Below, piece by piece: positions 46,716 through 54,982 of a DNA stretch of 64,000 nucleotides (the first letter of the stretch is position 1; each line of letters begins with the position of its first letter). Location of the stretch: assembly GCA_019248085.1 (NCBI GenBank), contig JAEHHF010000001.1:6041-70040 (forward strand). The letters run 5' to 3'. A program made the translations under genes and the position numbers. Source of the DNA: Candidatus Dojkabacteria bacterium S2_J21. GTDB lineage: Bacteria > Patescibacteria > Dojkabacteria > SC72. The notes beneath the pieces were generated by a model. It saw only the letters and a list, made by a program, of their open reading frames with translations, had not been told where the DNA came from and ran no database searches.

Positions 46716-46761
46716 TGAAAAAGAAGAATACCTCCTAAGTCATCCGACAAAGGAGGTATTC
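46716..46761 (-). terminator. Intrinsic terminator for the CdiA-like gene
   Basis: GAATACCTCCT (46726-46736) pairs perfectly with AGGAGGTATTC (46751-46761) in an 11-bp stem. On the minus strand TTCTTTTTC follows. It abuts the stop codon at 46762 and may also stop read-through from tRNA-Pro. Confidence 0.75.
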
Positions 46762-47166
46762 CTATGTCTTCATGTTACCAAACCTTCCTTTTAGAATCAA
46801 GAGATCCTTCGATTTTGTAATTACCAGTACAGTTTTGATGGCATTTCGTAAACTTGCTTCTCTTTGAACCTTTAATAATGCCTTTGATTCTGACATTTTG
46901 CATTGATGTAAATCAATGATGATGTGCTTAGATTGCTTGGAAGCGTGCTGGATTATATGCTCTATGGTGTATTTTCCATTCCCTTTAGGAGTTTTGATTT
47001 CCCATTTCTTGGCACACATTTCAATATCTGGTGAGGTATGGTGCAAATCCTTGTTAATAGCGAGAAAGAGAATATCATAGCCAAGATTAGCGAAATAATC
47101 GCCTACTTTATTCTCTTCGTAATTGGGCGAAGCTCCAATTTCCTTGGTTATGATTCCTTTCTTCAT
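46762..47166 (-). CDS. CdiA C-terminal-like nuclease domain protein
   Basis: The 134-residue protein is a single compact domain with the pattern of PD-(D/E)xK-fold nucleases. It has an Asn/Glu-containing first helix (ENKVGDYFANLGYD), SPDIEM with Asp47, WEIKTPKG with Glu56 and Lys58, a downstream HIIQHASKQSKHIIIDL helix-strand, and a final beta strand. This resembles the tRNA-nuclease toxin domain at the C-terminus of CdiA-type polymorphic toxins, but there is no secretion or filament region and no obvious immunity gene beside it. A leaderless promoter precedes it and a terminator follows, so it is a monocistronic gene. It could be a domesticated nuclease. Confidence 0.75.
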   Translation of the reverse strand: MKKGIITKEIGASPNYEENKVGDYFANLGYDILFLAINKDLHHTSPDIEMCAKKWEIKTPKGNGKYTIEHIIQHASKQSKHIIIDLHQCKMSESKALLKVQREASLRNAIKTVLVITKSKDLLILKGRFGNMKT

Positions 47167-47172
47167 ATAGAA

Positions 47173-47181
47173 ATTTTAGCA
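47173..47181 (-). promoter_or_regulatory. Extended -10 box of a leaderless nuclease gene
   Basis: On the minus strand TGCTAAAAT ends 6 nt before the ATG (47166). Confidence 0.55.
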
Positions 47182-47227
47182 CAACGTTTTTGTGGAAAAT
47201 GATTTACTAATGAAATCAAAATAAAAA

Positions 47228-48229
47228 TTATGAAATGCTAGACAACTGTCCACAAGCTCCCTTAATATCACTTCCATAGGAATATCTTAATGTATTAGTA
47301 ATCCCTCTGCTATCCAATACCGCTTGGAATCCCTCAATCCTTTTTCTAGTACTAGGTTCATAGGAAATACCATTAACCTTGTTAAAGTTAATAAGGTTAA
47401 CAAGTACAATCTGATTCTTAAGTAACTTAGCCAATTCCTTAGCACACTCAGGAGTATCAGTAATATCTTTAAGCATCAAATACTCATAGGTTATCTTCTT
47501 GTTCCTCTTCTTCTGATCCTTAATCAACACCTCCATGAGCTTGTCTAGAGGATTTAACTTCGCAACAGTAGGCATAAGCTTCTCACGAAGCCTCTGATTA
47601 GGAGCATGAAGACTAATGGCAAGATTAACACCAGTATCCTTCTTCAAAAACTCTTCCAATTGAGGGATATATCCAGAAGTAGATACTGTAATCCTCCTAG
47701 CACTCATTGCCATCACATTGCTATCTGTTAACAAATTGATAGATTCAGAGACACTTTTTAAATTGAGTAGAGGCTCACCCATACCCATATACACAATATT
47801 GGTAATCTTCTCACCAGTAGCTTTCAACTTCCTTTGGAAATACATAATCTGATCCATAATCTCATGAGTAGAGAGACTTTTGTTCAAACCCATTCTCCCA
47901 GTAGCACAAAATTTACAACCCACAGGGCAACCACTCATACAACTAATACACACGGTAATACGGTCTTTGTTGCGCATCAACACACTCTCAACAGGAAACC
48001 CTTCCTTAGTATTTGCTAACACCTTTATGGTCTTGTGATCCGAAGAGGGGAATTCAGTAAAATTTTCTAATTCAGTGAATGGAACCTCTGCTTTAAGCTT
48101 TTCTCTTAGGTCTTTAGGCCAATTTGTAAGCTCGTCCCATGAAGAAATTACCTGTTTGAAGTACTGGTCATATAGCTGTTGAACTCTGTAACCCTGGACA
48201 TTGTTATTTTTAAGAAATCGTTTAAACAT
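47228..48229 (-). CDS. rlmN: Dual-specificity 23S rRNA/tRNA adenine-C2 methyltransferase RlmN
   Basis: The 333-residue radical-SAM enzyme methylates A2503 of 23S rRNA (and A37 of some tRNAs). The 4Fe-4S motif is CMSGCPVGCKFCATG, with the CxxxCxxC cysteines. The family signature GMGEPLLN, LAISLHAPN and the C-terminal YGSDIKGACGQL with the second catalytic Cys are all present. Length is slightly short of the usual 350-380, at the N-terminus. It lies 4 nt after the upstream unrecognised gene, so both are one transcript. Confidence 0.96.
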   Translation of the reverse strand: MFKRFLKNNNVQGYRVQQLYDQYFKQVISSWDELTNWPKDLREKLKAEVPFTELENFTEFPSSDHKTIKVLANTKEGFPVESVLMRNKDRITVCISCMSGCPVGCKFCATGRMGLNKSLSTHEIMDQIMYFQRKLKATGEKITNIVYMGMGEPLLNLKSVSESINLLTDSNVMAMSARRITVSTSGYIPQLEEFLKKDTGVNLAISLHAPNQRLREKLMPTVAKLNPLDKLMEVLIKDQKKRNKKITYEYLMLKDITDTPECAKELAKLLKNQIVLVNLINFNKVNGISYEPSTRKRIEGFQAVLDSRGITNTLRYSYGSDIKGACGQLSSIS

Positions 48230-48233
48230 ATGA

Positions 48234-48767
48234 TTATTTCTTCAAGATTTGTTTTTTAACAAAACTTTCTCTCCAGTTTGTGTCAGGAATTAAGTATTTA
48301 CCTTGTTCTTGTTCAGAGAGACTATTGTCGTAGAAAGGCCAGAACTCAACTGTAGGGTATGAACCACCACCTCTTGCTTCGCATGGCCCTCCGTGATATC
48401 TGAAATCTATGGCATGGCTAGCATCATGCTCTACAAGATTTTTCGGCTCTGTAGTTATGGCTTTAAATATACAATCGCGACCTTTAGAATCCTTGAAAGA
48501 ATGTATCACAAACACGAAATCTCTCTCTGGATCAAGCAATGTCTCAGTGTTATCCGGAGTTAGAAAGTTAGCAGGGTCAAGGGCTTGTTTCCAAAAGGTG
48601 TCCTGTTGTTCTCGATTCCTCTCATATCGAGAGTATATTTGCCTTGATACAACAGCTAATACGGGCCACGAAGCACTCTCCCATTCAGCTTCAGTGAGAT
48701 CTTCTATACTACCCTTAATATCGTCTCTGACTTCGTTTTCGTACTTGTTATCATCTTGGTTATCCAT
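48234..48767 (-). CDS. Unrecognised acidic protein upstream of rlmN
   Basis: The protein is 177 residues from the ATG at 48767. I do not recognise a family. Visible features are an acidic N-terminus (DDNKYENEVRDD), a Trp/Arg-rich helix (QIYSRYERNREQQDTFW), a central beta segment (DFVFVIHSFKD), a His-rich patch (HDASHAIDFRYHGGPCEARGGG), and no signal peptide or membrane helix. An upstream in-frame ATG (48782) overlaps the TATAAT box at 48774-48779, which sits 6 nt before ATG 48767; this decides the start. It is co-transcribed with rlmN. Confidence 0.75.
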   Translation of the reverse strand: MDNQDDNKYENEVRDDIKGSIEDLTEAEWESASWPVLAVVSRQIYSRYERNREQQDTFWKQALDPANFLTPDNTETLLDPERDFVFVIHSFKDSKGRDCIFKAITTEPKNLVEHDASHAIDFRYHGGPCEARGGGSYPTVEFWPFYDNSLSEQEQGKYLIPDTNWRESFVKKQILKK

Positions 48768-48773
48768 AGGTTG

Positions 48774-48779
48774 ATTATA
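48774..48779 (-). promoter_or_regulatory. -10 box of the leaderless rlmN operon
   Basis: TATAAT on the minus strand ends 6 nt before ATG 48767 and lies inside the codons that would follow the upstream ATG 48782, ruling that start out if this promoter is used. Confidence 0.6.
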
Positions 48780-48825
48780 CATTTTTATTTCTTCAAAGTA
48801 TATTTACAATGCTACAAATGATATA

Positions 48826-48831
48826 TACAAT
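48826..48831 (+). promoter_or_regulatory. -10 box upstream of the RuBisCO gene
   Basis: TACAAT within TGATATATACAAT, 30 nt before ATG 48862. It is divergent to the rlmN operon promoter, 46 nt apart. Confidence 0.4.
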
Positions 48832-48861
48832 GAAGTAATAACATATGAACTATTGCCCAAG

Positions 48862-50238
48862 ATGGTTATTGGAGCTACACACAACGGTTACATTGCCCCA
48901 AAGGGCTGGAAACCTAAGGATCCCGATGAAAAGTACATCATTACATACCTGGATATTGAGCTTGCAGATGGTATTGGTATTGAGAAATTCGAGGATGTTG
49001 TAGCTGCATGTGCTGCAGAAAGCTCCACTGGAACATGGACAGATGTATATTCTGGGCGTGATTCAGGTGTAAAAATGGCAGACAAGCTCAAAGCAGTGGC
49101 TTTTGATTTGGATCCGAACAGTAAGACATTTAAGATAGCGTACAAAAAGGAGCTATTTGAGATAGACAATATGTCAGGGATACTAGCAGGAGTTGTTGGG
49201 AATATCGATGGGATGAAGATGCTGAAGGCATTTAGGTGTTTAGATATTCGATTCCCAAGGGATATAGTTCAGGCTTTTCAGGGTCCGCAGTTTGGTATTG
49301 ATGGTATGAGAGAGCAATTACATGTTGAGGAAGGGCCTCTTCTTTGTACAGTCCCTAAACCAAAAGTAGGGCGTACAGCCAAAGAACAGGCGAAGTTGGC
49401 AGAGATACTTTTTACTGCTGCAAATGCGGAATACCATGGTATTAAGGACGACGAAAATTTAACAAGCTTGAAATTCAATACCTTTGATGACAGGTGTGAG
49501 TTGATACACAAGGTGCAAAGAGAGGTCGAGAAAAAAACAGGTAAGAAGAAGTTCTACCTATGTAATGTAACTCATTCCAATCTCGACATTATGATCCAGC
49601 GTGCAGACAAGATTAAGGCGCAGGGTGGGAGGTGGATGATGATGGATATCATTACTACTGGATTCAGTGCTATTCAAACAATGAGGATGAGAAATCCGGG
49701 TTTAGCAATACATGCACATAGGGCGATGCATAGCCTTTTTGATAGGGAGTCTGGACCAGGAGTGTATGACAAGGGCGAAATCAAAGACTTTTCCATGTCC
49801 ATGATAGTGACTGCTAAAATCATGAGAATGTTGGGTGTTGATTCGCTTCATGGAGGAGCACCTAATACTAAAATGGAGAACTACGGTGAGCCAAAGCTCA
49901 TTCGAGATACATTACAGCTAGATATCACCCCAGAGTCGAGTATGACACTCGGGCAGAATTGGTATGGGATGAAACCAGTATGGCATGTCGCTTCTGGGGG
50001 ATTGCATCCAGGTACAATACCTGAGGTTTTACATCAACCTGGGGAAGACATCATGATCCAAGTAGGTGGTGGAGTTCTTGGGCATCCATGGGGCATAGAG
50101 GCTGGAGTAGAGGCTGTGGTACAAGCAAAAGATGTAGCATTGGGCAGGGGAAATATGGAACAATGGATAGTCGAACATCCCGATACAGCATTGGCCAAAG
50201 CTGCACACCATTGGGGTTTCGGTCCTAAGATTGTTTAA
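48862..50238 (+). CDS. Ribulose-bisphosphate carboxylase large subunit, form III-type
   Basis: The 458-residue protein (a TTG at 48853 would add three residues) carries all catalytic positions: ESSTGTWT (Glu60/Thr65 region), GNIDGMK (Asn123), KPKVG with Lys166, the carbamylated Lys195 in GIKDDE with Asp197 and Glu198, HAHRAMH, loop-6 Lys337 in HGGAPNTKMEN, VASGG (Ser379) and QVGGGVLGHPWG. The sequence looks like the form III or II/III lineages of archaea and candidate phyla rather than plant or cyanobacterial form I. There is no small-subunit gene beside it. In such organisms the enzyme usually works on ribulose bisphosphate made from AMP, giving 3-phosphoglycerate. AMP phosphorylase and isomerase genes are not in this window. 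proS follows 32 nt later. Confidence 0.93.
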   Translation: MVIGATHNGYIAPKGWKPKDPDEKYIITYLDIELADGIGIEKFEDVVAACAAESSTGTWTDVYSGRDSGVKMADKLKAVAFDLDPNSKTFKIAYKKELFEIDNMSGILAGVVGNIDGMKMLKAFRCLDIRFPRDIVQAFQGPQFGIDGMREQLHVEEGPLLCTVPKPKVGRTAKEQAKLAEILFTAANAEYHGIKDDENLTSLKFNTFDDRCELIHKVQREVEKKTGKKKFYLCNVTHSNLDIMIQRADKIKAQGGRWMMMDIITTGFSAIQTMRMRNPGLAIHAHRAMHSLFDRESGPGVYDKGEIKDFSMSMIVTAKIMRMLGVDSLHGGAPNTKMENYGEPKLIRDTLQLDITPESSMTLGQNWYGMKPVWHVASGGLHPGTIPEVLHQPGEDIMIQVGGGVLGHPWGIEAGVEAVVQAKDVALGRGNMEQWIVEHPDTALAKAAHHWGFGPKIV

Positions 50239-50256
50239 ATTAATGGATAAATAGGG

Positions 50257-50262
50257 TACAAT
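50257..50262 (+). promoter_or_regulatory. -10 box of proS
   Basis: TACAAT ends 8 nt before ATG 50271, so the mRNA has at most a 1-2 nt leader. No SD site. Confidence 0.45.
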
Positions 50263-50270
50263 AACGGATT

Positions 50271-51740
50271 ATGGCAGACAAAGGAATCACACCAAGAGCA
50301 CAAGATTTTTCTCAGTGGTATTTAGATATCATAGAGAGGGCAGAATTAGCAGAGAACTCATCTGTTAGAGGTTGTATGGTCATAAAGCCATACGGATATG
50401 CGATCTGGGAAAATATTCAGAAAGAATTAGACAAAAGAATTAAAGAAACTGGCCACAAAAACGCATACTTCCCATTACTCATCCCTAAATCATTCTTTAC
50501 CAAGGAAGCATCCCACGTAAAAGGATTTGCTAAGGAATGTGCTGTAGTTACACACTACCGATTGAAAGAATCGCCTGATGGGAAAGGTGTTGTAGTCGAT
50601 GAGACTGCAAAGTTAGAAGAAGAATTGATCATTAGGCCAACATCAGAGACCATAATCTACGATACTTTCTCTAGATGGATCACATCATGGAGAGATCTTC
50701 CAATGAAGATAAATCAATGGGCAAATATTGTTAGATGGGAGAAGAGAACTAGGCCATTCTTAAGAACTACGGAATTTTTGTGGCAAGAAGGGCATACAGT
50801 ATATGCAACAGAGGAAGAGAATATCAAGGAAGTAAAGGATATGCTCCAAATGTATGTTGATTTTGCGAGAGATATGCTAGCTATGGATACATACTCTGGG
50901 AGAAAATCAGAGAGTGAGAAGTTCGCAGGTGCCGTAGATACATATGGAGTAGAAGCGATGATGCCGGATGGTAAATCGTTGCAGTTTGGTACCTCTCATG
51001 ACCTTGGGCAGAACTTCGCAAAGGCATTTGATATTAAATATGCAGACAAGGATGGTACTACAAAGATACCTTACCAGAATAGCTGGGGTGTAAGTACTAG
51101 GATGATGGGGGCGTTAATAATGACACACAGTGATGATAGTGGGCTTGTATTGCCTCCTAGTATTGCTCCAATTAAAATAGTTGTAGTTCCAATATTCAAA
51201 GATGAGAACAAGGATGTAGTGCTTAAATATTGTGAAGGTATCGTGGAAGAACTGAAAGTAGAGATAGGGGATATTGAGTTCGATGTTAGAGATTTTGTTT
51301 CTCCAGGGTATAAGTTTAACGAATGGGAGAAGAAAGGTGTACCTGTGAGATTAGAAATAGGTGAAAGAGATATCCAAGGAGGTGGTGCTACAATGGTTCG
51401 GAGAGATACAGGTGAAAAAGTATTTGTAAATCGTGACGAAGTTCTAGAATATGCAAGAAACATACTAAATGAAATTCAGAATGAATTACTTAATAGATCT
51501 CAATCAATTATTCGTAATAATACTCACACGGTAGAGTCATACGATGAGCTAAAATCGATGATGGAATCGGGTAGAGGGTATGCAAAAGTATATTGGTGTG
51601 GGAATCCAAAATGTGAAGAGGGTATCAAGTCAGAAACTAAGGCTACGACTAGATGCGTTGCATCTGAAGGTGTCTCTGGGAAGTGTATCTACTGTGGGGG
51701 TGATTCTAAGGAAGCCTGGTATATAGCCCAATCTTACTAG
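50271..51740 (+). CDS. proS: Prolyl-tRNA synthetase, archaeal/eukaryotic type
   Basis: The 489-residue class II synthetase has motif 2 (FLRTTEFLWQEGHT), the LIIRPTSETIIY segment, motif 3 with GALIMTHSDDSGLVLPP, an anticodon-binding domain (about 300-400), and a C-terminal zinc-like domain with CGNPKCEEG and CIYCGG. It lacks the bacterial editing insertion between motifs 2 and 3, marking it as the ProS type 3 form of archaea, eukaryotes and some bacteria. It charges tRNA-Pro. It lies behind RuBisCO but has its own promoter. Confidence 0.96.
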   Translation: MADKGITPRAQDFSQWYLDIIERAELAENSSVRGCMVIKPYGYAIWENIQKELDKRIKETGHKNAYFPLLIPKSFFTKEASHVKGFAKECAVVTHYRLKESPDGKGVVVDETAKLEEELIIRPTSETIIYDTFSRWITSWRDLPMKINQWANIVRWEKRTRPFLRTTEFLWQEGHTVYATEEENIKEVKDMLQMYVDFARDMLAMDTYSGRKSESEKFAGAVDTYGVEAMMPDGKSLQFGTSHDLGQNFAKAFDIKYADKDGTTKIPYQNSWGVSTRMMGALIMTHSDDSGLVLPPSIAPIKIVVVPIFKDENKDVVLKYCEGIVEELKVEIGDIEFDVRDFVSPGYKFNEWEKKGVPVRLEIGERDIQGGGATMVRRDTGEKVFVNRDEVLEYARNILNEIQNELLNRSQSIIRNNTHTVESYDELKSMMESGRGYAKVYWCGNPKCEEGIKSETKATTRCVASEGVSGKCIYCGGDSKEAWYIAQSY

Positions 51741-51956
51741 GTGAAACGAAGCGAAAACATTAAATTCCTATAGGTTAAATAATGTTCACATTGAAGGAGT
51801 CAGCACTATTCTCAAAAAGATCTGTTACTAAGTTCGGCAGTGGAGTAGGCGTTGATAGCGTAGTGTTTCTTCAATATGTACCTATTCTTTACACCCTGTC
51901 TCATCGCGCACCCTGTAGTATTTTGCGACAAAAAAGAGGTCAAAAGTTTCACCAGT

Positions 51957-54800
51957 CTAGCCTTCTAGGTATTTCTTCAAATATCTTCCAGTCCAACTTT
52001 GCTTATTTTCCATAACTTGATCAACGGTACCCTGGGCGACAATGTAACCACCCTTATCTCCACCCTCTGGACCAAGATCAATTATCCAATCGGCGAATTT
52101 TATGACATCTAAATTATGTTCCACACACATTACAGTGTGTCCTTTGTCGACTAATCCTTTTAGCAATGTAAGTAGTTTATCGATATCATGGTAATGAAGA
52201 CCCGTGGTAGGTTCATCAAGTATATACATTGTATGTCCACGAGACATCTTAGATAATTCTTTAGCTAATTTGATCCTTTGTGACTCTCCACCAGAAAGAG
52301 TAAGGGCAGATTGACCTAACTGTATGTATCCAAGTCCTACATCATTGAGAACTGACAACTTTCGCTTTATTGCTGGGATATTCTTGAAGAATTCCAATGC
52401 CTCTTCTACGGTCATGCCCAATACTTCTGATATGTTTTTACCTTTATAATCTACCTGAAGGGCTTCCTCGTTGTATCTTAGGCCATTACACGTGTCGCAT
52501 GTGATATACATATCAGGTAGGAATTGCATTTCAATCTTTATCTGCCCATCTCCTTGGCATTTCTCACATCTTCCACCTTTAGCATTGAAGCTAAACCTGC
52601 CTGCTTTGTAGCCTCTGGCCTTCGATTCGTTCGTATTTGCAAATATCTCCCTTATGGCGGTAAAGACACCGGTGTAAGTGGCAGGATTTGAACGTGGAGT
52701 TCGACCTATAGGCGATTGATCTATGTCGATAATCTGATTAATTTTCTCCACTCCATCGATCGTTTTATACTGTCCTTCCAGTTGTTTTGAATGCATAACT
52801 TTGTTCATCAGTACTGGGTATAGCGTATCGTTTATCAATGAAGACTTCCCACTGCCAGAGACACCAGTTATACAGATAAATTGGTTTAGCGGGATTTCTA
52901 TATTTATGTCCTTTAAATTGTGAGTAGTGAGACCAGTAAGTTTTAGGAAGTCAGTTTTACCAGCTTTTACCAGTTGCTTTATATCTTGCCCGACAGAGAG
53001 CTCTTTGTTGAGATACTTGGCAGTGAGCGACCCGCTATGCTTGATATCTTGTATAGTACCTTCTGCTACTACCTTTCCACCATGCTTACCTGCATTAGGG
53101 CCTATATCGACTACCCAGTCAGCTCGTCTTATAGTTTCTTCGTCATGTTCGACCACTATGACAGAATTGCCGGTATTACGCAGATTCTCGAGCGATTTTA
53201 TCAATTTTGAGACATCTCTTTGGTGTAAACCAATGGAAGGTTCGTCAAGGACATAAAGAACCCCTGTGAGTCCGGTACCTATCTGAGATGCTAATCGTAT
53301 TCTTTGTGATTCACCGCCTGAGAGAGTGGTAGCTTTTCTAGAAAGGGTTAAATAGTCCAATCCTACGTTGGTTAAGAAGGTTAGTCTTGAAAGAATTTCC
53401 TTCACAATAGGCTTCGCAATTTCTGCTTTATTACCTTTTAACTCTAGTGTAGTGAAGAAGGTTATTAAATCATTGATTGGAGTATTGGTTACCTCGTCTA
53501 TATTCTTGTCTTTTATGGTTACTGCCAATGTGTATGGTTTTAGTCTCTTGCCATTACATGCGTCACATTCTCGTTCGACCATGTATTTCTCTGTCTCTAA
53601 CCTTGAATAATCAGAGGAGGTCTCCCTATATCTTCTGTTCAACTCGTTTATGACTCCTTCATATTCAGCATCATACATTCTTGTTCTTCCGAATCTGTTG
53701 GTATATTGAATATTGTATGTTGGATTTGCACCTTTGCCATAGAAGATGAGGTCAAATATCTCAGGAGAGTAGTCTTTTATCAGGGTTTTAAGATCAAAAT
53801 GATGTTCTACAGCGACACTTTGTAAGATCTTCAATGTCCATGAATCTTTGCTTGTTCTGTTGCTCCATGGGAAGATTCCACCTTCCGATATGGTCAAATT
53901 CGGGTTGTAGAGTAGGTTAATATCTAATTCTTTAAGTATTCCTAGGCCTACACACTTAGGACATGCACCTTCTGGGGCATTAAACGAAAAGCTGGCTGGA
54001 ACTATTTTAGGGTATGATATGCCACAGGTTGGACATGTGTTGTTTTCAGAGAAGAAAAGGGGGTCTTCTCCCTCTATTAATACCTTTACTTCTCCATTGG
54101 ACTGAACTGTTGCAAGCTCTATGGCGTCAGTAAGACGTTTTTGTTCTACATTTTTACCATCTAATCTGTCTATGATGAGGTCTATATCGTGTTTTTTGTA
54201 TTCCTCAAGCTTAATATTTTCAATATCATCAAGCATATATGTATTACCATCAACGATTATTCTGAGAAACCCTCGGGCTAATAATTTCTCAAACAGGGAA
54301 GAAAACTCTCCCTTACGGTTCTTTATCAATGGTGAAACCACCTGGAACTTTTTCGCGGATCCCTTGAGGTGGGTGAGTATCTTTTGTGTTATTTCTTGTA
54401 TAGTTTGAGCTTCAACTGGAGTATGACAATTTGGGCAATGGGCGATGCCGATATTTCCATACAGTAATCGAAGATAGCTATATATCTCTGTGATTGTTCC
54501 TACGGTAGATCTAGGATTGGATCCTGCGGTCTTCTGGTCGATTGAGATGGCAGGGGAGAGACCTTCTATGGAATCTACATCTGGCTTCTTCATGACGCCT
54601 AGAAACTGCCTTGCATAGGACGAGAGAGACTCTACATATCTTCTTTGTCCTTCTGCGTAAAGGGTGTCAAAAGCTAAGGATGATTTTCCACTACCTGAGA
54701 CGCCAGTAATGACTACTAGTTTGTTCTTAGGGATATTAAGAGAGATATTCTGAAGATTATTCTCTCTTGCACCTATTATTTTTATATATTCTTGTTTCAT
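51957..54800 (-). CDS. uvrA: Excinuclease ABC subunit A (UvrA)
   Basis: The 947-residue protein has two ABC ATPase halves, each with Walker A ([16 protein letters not shown] near residue 32; [16 protein letters not shown] near 645) and an LSGGESQRI signature. It has two zinc modules (CPTC...CPKC; CEKC...CDTC) and the UvrB-binding region in the first half. It scans DNA for bulky lesions and loads UvrB in nucleotide excision repair. Length is normal (about 940). An extended -10 TGGTATAAT lies 10 nt before the ATG. It converges on proS with 216 bp of unremarkable sequence between. Confidence 0.97.
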   Translation of the reverse strand: MKQEYIKIIGARENNLQNISLNIPKNKLVVITGVSGSGKSSLAFDTLYAEGQRRYVESLSSYARQFLGVMKKPDVDSIEGLSPAISIDQKTAGSNPRSTVGTITEIYSYLRLLYGNIGIAHCPNCHTPVEAQTIQEITQKILTHLKGSAKKFQVVSPLIKNRKGEFSSLFEKLLARGFLRIIVDGNTYMLDDIENIKLEEYKKHDIDLIIDRLDGKNVEQKRLTDAIELATVQSNGEVKVLIEGEDPLFFSENNTCPTCGISYPKIVPASFSFNAPEGACPKCVGLGILKELDINLLYNPNLTISEGGIFPWSNRTSKDSWTLKILQSVAVEHHFDLKTLIKDYSPEIFDLIFYGKGANPTYNIQYTNRFGRTRMYDAEYEGVINELNRRYRETSSDYSRLETEKYMVERECDACNGKRLKPYTLAVTIKDKNIDEVTNTPINDLITFFTTLELKGNKAEIAKPIVKEILSRLTFLTNVGLDYLTLSRKATTLSGGESQRIRLASQIGTGLTGVLYVLDEPSIGLHQRDVSKLIKSLENLRNTGNSVIVVEHDEETIRRADWVVDIGPNAGKHGGKVVAEGTIQDIKHSGSLTAKYLNKELSVGQDIKQLVKAGKTDFLKLTGLTTHNLKDINIEIPLNQFICITGVSGSGKSSLINDTLYPVLMNKVMHSKQLEGQYKTIDGVEKINQIIDIDQSPIGRTPRSNPATYTGVFTAIREIFANTNESKARGYKAGRFSFNAKGGRCEKCQGDGQIKIEMQFLPDMYITCDTCNGLRYNEEALQVDYKGKNISEVLGMTVEEALEFFKNIPAIKRKLSVLNDVGLGYIQLGQSALTLSGGESQRIKLAKELSKMSRGHTMYILDEPTTGLHYHDIDKLLTLLKGLVDKGHTVMCVEHNLDVIKFADWIIDLGPEGGDKGGYIVAQGTVDQVMENKQSWTGRYLKKYLEG

Positions 54801-54810
54801 TGCAATGTAA

Positions 54811-54819
54811 ATTATACCA
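54811..54819 (-). promoter_or_regulatory. Extended -10 promoter of uvrA
   Basis: TGGTATAAT on the minus strand, 10 nt before the ATG at 54800, giving a leader of only a few nucleotides. Confidence 0.55.
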
Positions 54820-54871
54820 CGGAAAAGCTATATATATAATCCTATAGAAAAATGAAATTCCATTGGAAATG

Positions 54872-54880
54872 TGATATATT
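54872..54880 (+). promoter_or_regulatory. Extended -10 box for tRNA-Arg(CCT)
   Basis: TGATATATT lies 25 nt before the tRNA; a TATAAA at 54897-54902 is too near the mature 5' end. Confidence 0.35.
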
Positions 54881-54905
54881 TATGCTAAGCTTAGCTTATA
54901 AATAA

Positions 54906-54980
54906 GCACCTGTAGCTCAATCTGGATAGAGCAACACACTCCTAACGTGTAGGTTGTCGGTCCGACTCCGGCCAGGTGCG
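54906..54980 (+). tRNA. tRNA-Arg (anticodon CCT)
   Basis: Acceptor GCACCTG/CAGGTGC, D arm, anticodon stem ACACA/CGTGT (one A-C mismatch next to the loop CTCCTAA), T stem GTCGG/CCGGC. The T loop reads TCCGACT rather than TTCGANT, changing position 55. It reads AGG. It ends 2 nt from the stop of the convergent PEGA-protein gene. Confidence 0.88.
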
Positions 54981-54982
54981 TA

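Noticed and set aside
51782..52015. 77-codon ORF between proS and uvrA
   Set aside because: It runs into the 3' end of uvrA on the other strand and has no promoter or RBS support; likely chance.
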